23,732 nucleotides of DNA from a bacterium UBP2_UBA2255 (GTDB taxonomy: Bacteria; Edwardsbacteria; AC1; EtOH8): positions 30,565 through 54,296 of the forward strand of contig DDXR01000066.1 of the NCBI GenBank assembly GCA_002347565.1, read 5' to 3'. This document shows positions 14,247 to 21,281 of the stretch, piece by piece. The position numbers were made by a program, and so were the translations under genes. Under the pieces are notes generated by a model. The model saw nothing but the letters and a program-made list of their open reading frames with translations, was not told the origin of the DNA and ran no database searches. Numbering within the stretch: the first letter of the stretch is position 1; each line of letters opens with the position of its first letter.

Positions 14247-14437
14247 TTGTTTCACGTGGAACGTCACCGGTCGGTGCGTTGTGGAATACTGGCGCCCAAT
14301 TCACAGGTTATCAACAACCCTGGCCGCTTTTCGACGCCCGGGCGTGACGAGATTCACCGCCGGCGAGTCAAGGCCGGCCCGGTCCCCGGCCAGCACGTGC
14401 GACCATGAGCGGCGATCGAGCGTGGTCGGCGGAGCCC
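14229..14437. other. Intergenic region with second parS-like site and one DnaA-box-like sequence
   Basis: Beyond the palindrome the region holds parS-like site 2 (14248-14263) and TTATCAACA at 14308-14316, a DnaA-box variant. GCACGTGC near 14394 shares only the CACGTG core with parS. No gene is supported. Confidence 0.5.
14248..14263. promoter_or_regulatory. parS-like ParB-binding site 2
   Basis: TGTTTCACGTGGAACG repeats site 1 except for the last base, in the same orientation, with centres 35 bp apart. It lies just outside the 52-bp palindrome. Confidence 0.75.
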
Positions 14438-14893
14438 TCATTGCCGCAGGCTCTTTCCTATCGCCCGTTCCGTCAATCCGGCCGTTTCCAGCATCCGGTC
14501 CAGCGCGGCTGGTGGCGACGATCCGGAGACCACCCGTTCCAGGTCCGCAGTGGCGCGCGAATAGGCGTCCGCCGCCCGCCGGCCCTTGGCGCTGAGCACC
14601 ACCCAGACGCCCCGGCCGTCGCCGGCCACCCGCAGCTTGAAGGCATAGCCTTCATTGCACAGCTTGGCGACCAGCTCGGCGGTCGCCGATTTGTTGCGCC
14701 CGCTGCGCTCGGCGGCATCCTGCACCTGCAGGCGGCCGCCGGCCAGCCGGATTTCACACAGCAGCTCTCCGCGCTGCCGCGTGAAATCTCCGAACCCGGC
14801 CCGCCGGCCAGCCACGGCGTAAAATTCCGATTCCAGGCGCACCAGCCGGGCCAGGGAACGGAAAAGGGTTGTTGCCGTCGAGATCGCACCCAT
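14438..14893 (-). CDS. MarR-like winged-helix transcriptional regulator
   Basis: The 151-aa protein has the MarR layout: N-terminal dimerisation helix, QRGELLCEIRLAGGRLQVQDAAERSGRNKSATAELVAKLCNEGYAFKL (helix-turn-helix with recognition helix NKSATAELVAKL), the wing region RVAGDGRGVWVVLSAKGRRAADAY (conserved D-x-R and L-S-x-K-G-R features), and a C-terminal helix. MarR proteins are usually ligand-responsive repressors. The ATG at 14893 is 6 nt from the -10 of a strong promoter, and a perfect inverted repeat lies between -35 and -10, so autorepression is likely. No ligand can be inferred. Its only close neighbour downstream on the same strand is mnmG, across the parS region. Confidence 0.8.
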   Translation of the reverse strand: MGAISTATTLFRSLARLVRLESEFYAVAGRRAGFGDFTRQRGELLCEIRLAGGRLQVQDAAERSGRNKSATAELVAKLCNEGYAFKLRVAGDGRGVWVVLSAKGRRAADAYSRATADLERVVSGSSPPAALDRMLETAGLTERAIGKSLRQ

Positions 14894-14899
14894 GGGTCA

Positions 14900-14929
14900 A
14901 TTATAGTTCGGTACCGTACCATATGTCAA
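14900..14929 (-). promoter_or_regulatory. MarR gene promoter with embedded palindromic operator
   Basis: On the minus strand TTGACA (14929-14924), an 18-bp spacer and perfect TATAAT (14905-14900) are followed by TGACCC and ATG, predicting a leaderless mRNA. Within the spacer, GGTAC-C-GTACC (14910-14920) is a perfect 5-1-5 inverted repeat, a plausible binding site for the MarR dimer. Confidence 0.78.
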
Positions 14930-14930
14930 G

Positions 14931-14965
14931 AAAAAACGCGGGGCTCAACCGCAGCCGAGCCCCGC
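14931..14965 (-). terminator. Intrinsic terminator of the lpxB-rluB operon
   Basis: On the minus strand, GCGGGGCTC and GAGCCCCGC form a 9-bp stem (14938-14946 with 14957-14965) around a 10-nt loop, then GTTTTTTC. It starts 3 nt after the rluB stop, and its T-run abuts the -35 of the MarR promoter. Confidence 0.9.
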
Positions 14966-14968
14966 TGG

Positions 14969-15679
14969 TCAACCCACCAGACCGGCCAGCTCTCCGGTCG
15001 TCAGGTCGCGGATCGAGCCCGGGGGCAGGCCGCCCAGCGCCAGCGGCCCGAACGATGTCCGCAGCAGCCGCTGCACCCGCCGGCCCAACGACCGGCACAG
15101 TTGGCGCACCTCGCGCTTCTTGCCCTCGGCGATCCGGAACTCCAGCAGCGTGGCGCCGCCGTCCCGCCCGACGACGCGGACGCGAGCTGGCGCATAGCGC
15201 ACACCCATGAATTCGGCGCCCCGGGCCAGCGGCGCGAGGTCGCCGGGGTCCACCGGGCCGTCGACCCAGGCCAGGTAAATCCGCTCGATGCGGTGACGGG
15301 GGTGGGTCAGGCGCTGGATCAGTCCGCCGTCATCGGTCAGCAGCAGCAGCCCCTCGCTGTCGGCATCCAGGCGGCCGGCGTACTTCAGCGCACGGCAGTG
15401 CGGCGGCAGCACGTCGTAGATGGTGGGACGGCCGCCGGGATCGGACCGCGAACACAGGCACCCGGCCGGCTTGTGGAATAGGACGTACCGGGGACGGCGC
15501 GGCGCGGAGAGCAACCGGCCGTCGACCGCGACACGGTCGCGGTCCGGATCCACCAGCTCGCCCATTACGGACACGGTGCGGCCGTTGAGCCGCACGCGGC
15601 CGGCCGCGATCAGGGCGTCCGCGCCGCGGCGCGAAGACGCTCCGCACTGCGAGAGAAAGCGGTTGAGCCGTATGTGCAT
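14969..15679 (-). CDS. rluB: Pseudouridine synthase, RsuA/RluB family
   Basis: The 236-aa protein has an N-terminal S4 RNA-binding domain (about 1-48, MHIRLNRFLSQCGASSRRGADALI) and a catalytic RsuA-type domain. The catalytic Asp is D105 in KYAGRLDADSEGLLLLTDDG, and EGKKREVRQLCRSLGRRVQRLLR is the conserved C-terminal family motif. Family members convert specific rRNA uridines to pseudouridine; RluB acts on 23S rRNA, RsuA on 16S. The length and S4 domain fit either, so the symbol is the likelier choice rather than certain. It is the last gene of the minus-strand lpxB operon, 44 nt after the TPR gene, and ends 3 nt before a terminator. Confidence 0.88.
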   Translation of the reverse strand: MHIRLNRFLSQCGASSRRGADALIAAGRVRLNGRTVSVMGELVDPDRDRVAVDGRLLSAPRRPRYVLFHKPAGCLCSRSDPGGRPTIYDVLPPHCRALKYAGRLDADSEGLLLLTDDGGLIQRLTHPRHRIERIYLAWVDGPVDPGDLAPLARGAEFMGVRYAPARVRVVGRDGGATLLEFRIAEGKKREVRQLCRSLGRRVQRLLRTSFGPLALGGLPPGSIRDLTTGELAGLVG

Positions 15680-15723
15680 CGTGCTGCCCGAATGCGCCGC
15701 CGCGGGTTCGGCGCTGCCGCCGA

Positions 15724-16311
15724 TCAGTAGGGTATGCCGGCGTCGATCAGGAATTTCTGGGCCTGCTCGAATCCCAGCTGGGCGGCGTACTTGAAGGCCT
15801 CGATGAACTGCTGGTAGTCCCCGGCCTGCTTGTGGGCGATCCCCTTGTTGTAGTACACCATCGGATCGTTGGGGTTGAGCGCCAGGGCGGCGTCGTAGTC
15901 TGCTACGGCCTGCGCGTAGTCTCCCAGGGCCGAGAATGCGATGCCGCGGTTATGGTAGGAGGCGGGGTCGCCCGGATTGAGCGACAGCGCCGCGTTGAAG
16001 TCTTCGACGGCCTGTTGGTTGTTGCCCATGGTCGACAGCGCGATGCCGCGCGACAGGTAGGACAGGGCATCGTTGGGGTTGGCGGCCAGCGCCTGGTTGA
16101 AGACGTCGAGCGCTCCCTGGAGATCGCCGGCCGACATCAGGGCCCCGGCCTTGAGCTTGGCTGCCAGGCCGATGACGCGGTCGTAATCCTCCACCGCCTG
16201 CTGGTAGTACCCGAGGGAAAGGTAAGCGCCGGCCCGGCCCAGGTAGGAGGGAATGTCCTCCGGGTTCTGCTCGATGGCGGTCGTGAATCTGGTGACGTCG
16301 TCCATTGACAT
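15724..16311 (-). CDS. Tetratricopeptide-repeat protein
   Basis: The 195-aa protein consists almost entirely of TPR units, with consensus spacing such as DALSYLSRGIALSTMGNNQQ, PASYHNRGIAFSALGDYAQ and PMVYYNKGIAHKQAGDYQQ; about five repeats are visible. It has no signal peptide or membrane segment, so it is probably a cytosolic scaffold for protein contacts. Two in-frame ATGs (16311 and 16305) are possible starts; neither has an SD. It lies 18 nt after a small membrane protein gene and 44 nt before rluB, all on the minus strand, and is probably expressed from the lpxB promoter. The partner is unknown. Confidence 0.85.
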   Translation of the reverse strand: MSMDDVTRFTTAIEQNPEDIPSYLGRAGAYLSLGYYQQAVEDYDRVIGLAAKLKAGALMSAGDLQGALDVFNQALAANPNDALSYLSRGIALSTMGNNQQAVEDFNAALSLNPGDPASYHNRGIAFSALGDYAQAVADYDAALALNPNDPMVYYNKGIAHKQAGDYQQFIEAFKYAAQLGFEQAQKFLIDAGIPY

Positions 16312-16329
16312 GGCGGGAACCCCCGTGCG

Positions 16330-16596
16330 TTAACGGTCTGCGCCTTGCCGGTCGCCGGGCTGGCGCCGGGGCGGCCGGGTCAGGAGATACAGCGGCAGGA
16401 ATACGACCAGGGCCGAAAAGACCAGCACCGCCCAGGCCAGCGGCGCGCCCCTGCCATTATACCGCAACCCGGCGTCTTTGTAAACCCAGGCGCAGACCGG
16501 GAGCAGGACCGCCACGGCGACTGCGGCCGCCAGGGCGTTCCCATCGCCAGCAGCGAGCGCATCGGCGACCTGCCGGGGTGTCAGCGGCGTACGCAC
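16330..16596 (-). CDS. Small membrane protein, unknown function
   Basis: The 88-aa product starts at GTG and has two hydrophobic helices (about residues 19-39 and 51-72) joined by a short loop VYKDAGLRYNGRGAP, with a basic tail TRPPRRQPGDRQG. The tyrosine/Arg-Gly loop followed by a second helix resembles small two-helix conserved bacterial membrane proteins, but I cannot assign a family. It lies 10 nt after lpxB and 18 nt before the TPR gene, so it is very likely translated from the same mRNA. A role linked to the envelope is suggested only by the neighbour. Confidence 0.7.
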   Translation of the reverse strand: MRTPLTPRQVADALAAGDGNALAAAVAVAVLLPVCAWVYKDAGLRYNGRGAPLAWAVLVFSALVVFLPLYLLTRPPRRQPGDRQGADR

Positions 16597-16606
16597 TGCC
16601 GTCGGA

Positions 16607-17749
16607 TCAAGCGCTGCGGTCGGGGAGCAGTTGGGCGATCTCCGCGGCCGCCCGGGCGGCCGCGCCGGCAGGGGCGAGTCGCGCCCGGATCGCCGCCAGC
16701 CCCTCCATCATCGCGGACCGGGGGCCTCCGTCCGCCAGCAGCAGCCGCGCCATCAGGAAAATGGCGCCCGGCCGGGCGTCGCCCTGCACGAACTCGGGGA
16801 CGACCTGCTTACCGGCGACGAGATTCACCAGGCCGATGTACGGCACCCTCACCAGCAGCCTGCCCAGCCAGTAGGTGAGGGCGCTGGTCTTGTAGATGAC
16901 GATCATCGGCGTTCCGATGATGCCGGTTTCCAGGGTGGCGGTGCCGGAGGCGACGAGCGCCAACCGCGAGTGGGCCATCACGTCGTATGGCAGGCTCTCT
17001 GCCAGCACCGCGTCCAGGCCGCTGTCCGCGACCAGAGACGCCACCCGCTCACGGTCGATGTGCGGGGCCAGGGCGAGGACGAACTGGAGCGACGGTTCCT
17101 GCTCCCGCAGCATCCGGCAAGTAGCCAGCATCACCGGAAGTATTGCCTCGACCTCCTGGCCGCGGCTGCCGGGCAACAGGCCGACCAGCGGTCTTGTCGC
17201 GTCAAGTCCCATCCCGGCGCGGAACGCATCGGGGCTCAGCGATGGCGCCGCCAGTTCTATGAGGGGATTGCCGACGTACAGCGCCGGGATTCCGCGATCG
17301 CGGTAGAATTGCTGCTCGAACGGCAGGATCACCAGCATTCTCGCCACCAAACGCCGGATCTTCCGCACCCGTCCCCGCCCCCAGGCCCAGACCTGCGGCG
17401 AGACGTAGTACACCACGGGGATGCCCCGCCGCTTCGCCTGGCGCGCGAACCGGAGGTTGAACCCCGGATAATCGATCAGCACCACCAGGTCGGGGCGGCG
17501 GGTATCGAGCAGAGCCGTCAGCCCGCGCATCACCGATCGGATGAAGGGAAGGTGCAACAGCACCTCGGCGACGCCCATGAACGACAGATCCCGGACATGA
17601 TGGACCAAGTCCACGCCCCGGGCCGCCATCCGGTCGCCCCCGATGCCGTAGATGTCCAGCTCCGGAACGCGCGCCCGCAACTCCGCCACCAGCTGGCCGC
17701 CGTGCAGGTCGCCCGAGACTTCCCCGGCGATGATCATGATCCGCGCCAT
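16607..17749 (-). CDS. lpxB: Lipid-A-disaccharide synthase
   Basis: The 380-aa protein matches LpxB, the GT-B (family GT19) enzyme joining UDP-2,3-diacylglucosamine to lipid X to make the tetraacyl disaccharide of lipid A at the inner membrane. Landmarks: MARIMIIAGEVSGDLHGG at the N-terminus, IYGIGGDRMAARG, the LSFMGVAEVLLHLP motif, VLIDYPGFNLRFARQAKRRG, YYVSPQVWAWGRGRVRKI, LLPGSRGQEVE and SGTATLETGIIGTPMIVIYKTS. ATG 17749 gives the exact family start; a longer open frame to 17917 would cross the divergent promoters. No SD is seen, and the -10 lies 9 nt upstream. It heads a four-gene operon. Its presence shows a Gram-negative (diderm) envelope with LPS. Other lpx genes are not in the window. 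Confidence 0.97.
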   Translation of the reverse strand: MARIMIIAGEVSGDLHGGQLVAELRARVPELDIYGIGGDRMAARGVDLVHHVRDLSFMGVAEVLLHLPFIRSVMRGLTALLDTRRPDLVVLIDYPGFNLRFARQAKRRGIPVVYYVSPQVWAWGRGRVRKIRRLVARMLVILPFEQQFYRDRGIPALYVGNPLIELAAPSLSPDAFRAGMGLDATRPLVGLLPGSRGQEVEAILPVMLATCRMLREQEPSLQFVLALAPHIDRERVASLVADSGLDAVLAESLPYDVMAHSRLALVASGTATLETGIIGTPMIVIYKTSALTYWLGRLLVRVPYIGLVNLVAGKQVVPEFVQGDARPGAIFLMARLLLADGGPRSAMMEGLAAIRARLAPAGAAARAAAEIAQLLPDRSA

Positions 17750-17758
17750 ATAGCACGA

Positions 17759-17787
17759 AGTATAGCAGTAAAGCGCGGTCGGCGCAA
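17759..17787 (-). promoter_or_regulatory. lpxB operon promoter with very short leader
   Basis: On the minus strand TTGCGC (17787-17782), a 17-bp spacer and TATACT (17764-17759) lie 9 nt before the lpxB ATG, predicting transcription start within a few bases of it. It is divergent from the ABC exporter promoter, 26 bp away. Confidence 0.65.
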
Positions 17788-17812
17788 GGAAAATCAGCGG
17801 GCGCGAGTTTCC

Positions 17813-17841
17813 TTGACAGGGTCTGCGGTTGGCGGTATAAT
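17813..17841 (+). promoter_or_regulatory. Consensus promoter of the ABC exporter gene
   Basis: A perfect TTGACA (17813-17818), 17-bp spacer and perfect TATAAT (17836-17841): the only fully consensus promoter seen in the window. Transcription would begin near 17848, leaving a leader of about 53 nt before the preferred ATG (17901). Confidence 0.9.
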
Positions 17842-17900
17842 AGCGCTTGCGGAACCCGGCTGAACCGCCCCGCCCGCCGCCCGACAGCACCGTCCGCATC

Positions 17901-19652
17901 ATGAAAGAACTGCTCAAGCTCGGGAAATACGTACGCCGCTACCGCCGGGCGATCGCCGGCGGACTGGCCGCCCTGGTGGTCATCGACCTGCTGCAGCTGG
18001 CCGTGCCCCGCATCCTCAAGCTTGTCGTCGACCGGCTGGCGGCCGGCGACGCGACCGCCGGGCACCTGGTCCGCTACGGCCTGCTGGTGGTGGGGATCGC
18101 ATTGGCGATAGGCGTCGGCAGGTTCTTCTGGCGTTACCTGATCATCGGCAGCGCGCGCCGGGTGGAGCGCGAGTTGCGGGCCGATCTGTTCCGGCACTTG
18201 ACCACGCTCGATGTTGCGTATTTCGACGAGACCAAGACCGGCGACCTGATGGCCCACGCCACCAACGACATCAATGCGGTGCGGATGTCGCTGGGATTCG
18301 GGCTGGTGATCATCACCGACATCGTGGTGCTGGGGCTGACGTCGCTGGCGATGCTGTTCGGCATCTCGCCGCGCCTGACCCTGCTGGTGCTGATCCCGCT
18401 GCCGGCCCTGTCGGCGCTGGTGGCGCTGTTCGGGCAGATGATCCGCCGGCGGTTCGAAGTGGTGCAGAAATCGTTCGCCGAGCTGACCGAGCTGGTGCGC
18501 GAGAACATCTCCGGCATCAGGGTGGTCAAGCTGTACGTGCAGGAGGGGGCGGAGAACCGGCGGTTTGACGCCGCCAGCACCGACTATCTGAGGAAGAACA
18601 TGGGATTGGTGCGGGTGTGGGGCTCGTTCTTCCCGATGATCATGCTGGTGGCCACGCTGTCCCAGGGCATCTGCTTCCTGGCGGGCGGACGGATGGTGGT
18701 GTACGGCGCGCTGTCGATCGGCGACTACGTGGCCTTCTCGGCCTATCTGGCCATTTTGATCTGGCCGATGATCGCCATCGGGCAGGCGATCAACACCTTC
18801 CAGCGGGGAGCCGCCTCCCAGGGGCGCATCAATCGGATCATGGAGCGGCGGCCGCAGATCACCGACGCGCCGGAGGCGGCAGCTGCCGTAGCGGTGGACG
18901 GCGGCATCGAGTTCCGGGGCATCACGCTGTTTCATCAGGGCAAGACGGCGCCGGCGCTGGACGGCATATCGTTCCGGATAACCCCGCGCCAGATGCTGGG
19001 CGTCACCGGCACCATCGGCTCCGGCAAGAGCACGCTGGCCAACGCCCTGCTGCGGCTGTACGAAGCGCAGCAGGGCGAGATCCTGCTGGACGGCCGCGAC
19101 ATCCGCGGCTACCGCCTGGAGTCCCTGCGCTCATGCGCGGCCTATGTCCCCCAGGACAGCTTCCTGTTCTCCGACACTCTGGCGGAGAACATCGCATTCG
19201 GACGGCCGGAGACGGTCGACGACCAAGCCGCGCTGGAACGGGTATGCCGGCTGGCGGCGGTGCACGACGAGATCATGGCCTTCCCCCAAGGCTACCGGAC
19301 CGTGGTGGGCGAGCGGGGCGTCACCCTTTCCGGCGGCCAAAAGCAGCGGGTGGCGCTCGCCAGGGCGCTGCTGCTGGACAAGCCCATCCTGATCATGGAC
19401 GACTCGCTCTCGGCCGTGGACGCCGACACCGAGCGGCGGATCCTGGCCAACATCCGGTCGGAGATCGACCGCCGCACCGCCATCGTCATCTCGCACCGAA
19501 TCTTCGCCATCCAGGACGCCGACCTGATCGTGGCGATGGACAAGGGGCGGATCGTGGAGAGCGGCACCCACGACCAGCTGCTGTCCAAGCGGGGCAAGTA
19601 CTACGAGATGTTTGTGCTGCAGCAACTGGAGCAACAGATCGCAACGACCTGA
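17901..19652 (+). CDS. ABC exporter half-transporter with non-canonical Walker B (degenerate-site subunit)
   Basis: The 583-aa protein has a six-helix type I exporter membrane domain (about 1-310), including coupling-helix motifs such as YFDETKTGDLMAHATNDINAVR, and an ATPase domain: Walker A GTIGSGKST (370-378), Q-loop VPQDSFLF (Q418), signature LSGGQ (476-480), Walker B ILIMDD (D500) and H-loop H532. The residue after Walker B, normally the catalytic Glu, is Asp501 (DDSLSAVD), as in the weaker half of heterodimeric exporters such as BmrC or TM287. ATG 17901 fits the family N-terminus but has no SD; an in-frame TTG at 17847, next to the predicted transcription start, is an alternative. A likely partner starts at 21912. 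Confidence 0.93.
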   Translation: MKELLKLGKYVRRYRRAIAGGLAALVVIDLLQLAVPRILKLVVDRLAAGDATAGHLVRYGLLVVGIALAIGVGRFFWRYLIIGSARRVERELRADLFRHLTTLDVAYFDETKTGDLMAHATNDINAVRMSLGFGLVIITDIVVLGLTSLAMLFGISPRLTLLVLIPLPALSALVALFGQMIRRRFEVVQKSFAELTELVRENISGIRVVKLYVQEGAENRRFDAASTDYLRKNMGLVRVWGSFFPMIMLVATLSQGICFLAGGRMVVYGALSIGDYVAFSAYLAILIWPMIAIGQAINTFQRGAASQGRINRIMERRPQITDAPEAAAAVAVDGGIEFRGITLFHQGKTAPALDGISFRITPRQMLGVTGTIGSGKSTLANALLRLYEAQQGEILLDGRDIRGYRLESLRSCAAYVPQDSFLFSDTLAENIAFGRPETVDDQAALERVCRLAAVHDEIMAFPQGYRTVVGERGVTLSGGQKQRVALARALLLDKPILIMDDSLSAVDADTERRILANIRSEIDRRTAIVISHRIFAIQDADLIVAMDKGRIVESGTHDQLLSKRGKYYEMFVLQQLEQQIATT

Positions 19653-19655
19653 GCC

Positions 19656-20417
19656 ATGGACGAAGCGACCGAGAAGATGTACGGCGCGCTGGCGGAGTGG
19701 TGGCCGCTGCTGTCGGCGCCGGAAAACTACGCTGAGGAGGCGGCCCTGTTCGGGGACATCCTGCTGGCAGCCGATTCCGGCATCAAGACGGTGCTGGAAC
19801 TCGGATCGGGAGGCGGCAGCAACGCCAGCCACCTCAAGCGCCGCTTCACGATGACGCTATCCGACCGCTCGCCGGGGATGCTGGCGGTGAGCGCCAAGCT
19901 CAACCCGGAACTGGAGCACCTCCTCGCGGACATGCGCGATGCCCGGTTCGGCCGCGTGTTCGACGCGGTACTGATCCACGATGCGGTGATGTACCTGACC
20001 AGCGAGTGCGACGTGGGCGCGGCGCTGGCGACCGCGAACGTCCACTGCAAGCCGGGCGGGCACTTGCTGGTCGTCCCGGATTTCTTCCGGGAAACGTTCC
20101 GGCCGTCCGCCGACCATGGCGGACACGACGCCGATGGACGCGGCATGCGGTACCTGGAGTGGATCACCGACCCCGATCCCGCCGATACCACGGTGGCCTG
20201 CGATTTCGCCTATCTGCTGCGGGACCGCGATGGGTCGCTGACCATCGAGCGGGACCACCACACCTTCGGGATCTTTCCGCGCGACACCTGGCTCCGGCTG
20301 TTCCGGGAGGCCGGATTCGACCCGCGGATCGTCCCGGTGCCGCACAGCGAATGCCGGCCCGGGAGCTATAATGCGGTCATCGGGAAGAAAATCACCGGAC
20401 GGAACGGTCAACCATGA
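19656..20417 (+). CDS. Class I SAM-dependent methyltransferase
   Basis: The 253-aa protein has motif I VLELGSGGGSNASHLKRRF, acidic LSDRSPGMLAVS for ribose binding, FDAVLIHDAVMYLTSECDVG (motif IV region) and PGGHLLVVPDFFRETF (post-motif). The remaining C-terminal part is beta-rich and ends LFREAGFDPRIVPV, as in small-molecule O- or N-methyltransferases. The substrate is unknown. It begins 3 nt after the ABC exporter gene and is surely co-transcribed with it. With the acetyltransferase that follows, it might modify an exported compound, but nothing in the sequence proves that. Confidence 0.88.
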   Translation: MDEATEKMYGALAEWWPLLSAPENYAEEAALFGDILLAADSGIKTVLELGSGGGSNASHLKRRFTMTLSDRSPGMLAVSAKLNPELEHLLADMRDARFGRVFDAVLIHDAVMYLTSECDVGAALATANVHCKPGGHLLVVPDFFRETFRPSADHGGHDADGRGMRYLEWITDPDPADTTVACDFAYLLRDRDGSLTIERDHHTFGIFPRDTWLRLFREAGFDPRIVPVPHSECRPGSYNAVIGKKITGRNGQP

Positions 20418-20438
20418 ACGCGGACGGAGCTCTCTGAG

Positions 20439-21224
20439 ATGCAGGTCATCGATCTCCCCGCGGAACAGGAGCGGTTATTCTTTCTCTGCCTGGAGGACTG
20501 GTCGGCCGATGCCCGGGAATCCGGGGACCGGCGCGAGCGCTGGTACCGCGCGATGAAGGAGCGGGGGCTGCGGGTCAAGCTGGCGGTCGACGACAACGGG
20601 ACGGCCGGCGGCATGATCCAGTACCTGCCGGTGGAGCGCTCGTTCGTATCCGGCGCCGGCCTGTACTTCGCGCCCTGCATCTGGGTGCACGGCTACAAGC
20701 AGGGCCGGGGTGATTTCCGGAAGCGGGGGATGGGGGCGGCGCTGCTGGCGGCAGCGGAACGGGACGCCCGGGAACGAGGTGCGCGGGGCTTCGCTGCCTG
20801 GGGCCTGCTGCTGCCTTTTTGGATGAAGGCTTCGTGGTTCCGCAAGCACGGGTACCGGGCGGCCGACCGTGACGGGATCATGTCGCTGCGGTGGAAACCA
20901 TTCGTCCCGGACGCGCAGCCGCCCCGCTGGACCAGGCGCAAGCGAAAACTATCCGGCGAACGCGGGAAAGTCCTCGTCGAGTCCTTCAACAGCGGCTGGT
21001 GCATGGCGCAGAACCAGGCGCATGAGCGGGCCAAGCGCGCCGCGGCGGAGGTCGGCGGCAACGTGGAGTTCCGCCTGTACGACACGCTCGACCCGGCGGT
21101 GTTCTCCGAGTGGGGGATCGCCGATGCGCTGTTCGTCGACGGCCGCGAGGTGCGCACCGGACCGCCGCCGTCGTACGAGAAACTGCGGGACCTGATCGCC
21201 CGGCGCGCGCGGAACCTCCGGTGA
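20439..21224 (+). CDS. GNAT acetyltransferase fused to YoaP-like thioredoxin-fold domain
   Basis: The 261-aa protein has an N-terminal GNAT domain (about 1-155) with the acetyl-CoA motif RKRGMGAALLAAAERDARERG and a late ASWFRKHGYRAADRDG. The C-terminal domain (about 175-260: VLVESFNSGWCMAQNQAHERAKRAAAEVGGNVEFRLYDT... ALFVDGREVRTGPP) resembles the thioredoxin-like YoaP C-terminal domain, with a single Cys rather than CxxC. Architectures of this kind are known from YoaP-type proteins of unknown substrate. It lies 21 nt downstream of the methyltransferase, with only a weak GGAG before the start, and belongs to the same transcription unit. Confidence 0.84.
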   Translation: MQVIDLPAEQERLFFLCLEDWSADARESGDRRERWYRAMKERGLRVKLAVDDNGTAGGMIQYLPVERSFVSGAGLYFAPCIWVHGYKQGRGDFRKRGMGAALLAAAERDARERGARGFAAWGLLLPFWMKASWFRKHGYRAADRDGIMSLRWKPFVPDAQPPRWTRRKRKLSGERGKVLVESFNSGWCMAQNQAHERAKRAAAEVGGNVEFRLYDTLDPAVFSEWGIADALFVDGREVRTGPPPSYEKLRDLIARRARNLR

Positions 21225-21281
21225 CCCGACACAGAATCACGGACCATGGGATGAGGATGTCAATGCCGCGTTCCGGAATCG

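Noticed and set aside
17847..17900. TTG start for the ABC exporter next to the transcription start
   Set aside because: The added residues (Pro-rich) do not fit the exporter N-terminus; kept only as an alternative.
17202..18935. 577-codon open frame on the minus strand across lpxB and the ABC gene
   Set aside because: It overlaps both real genes and the divergent promoters, with no recognisable domain; a shadow of GC-rich codon bias.
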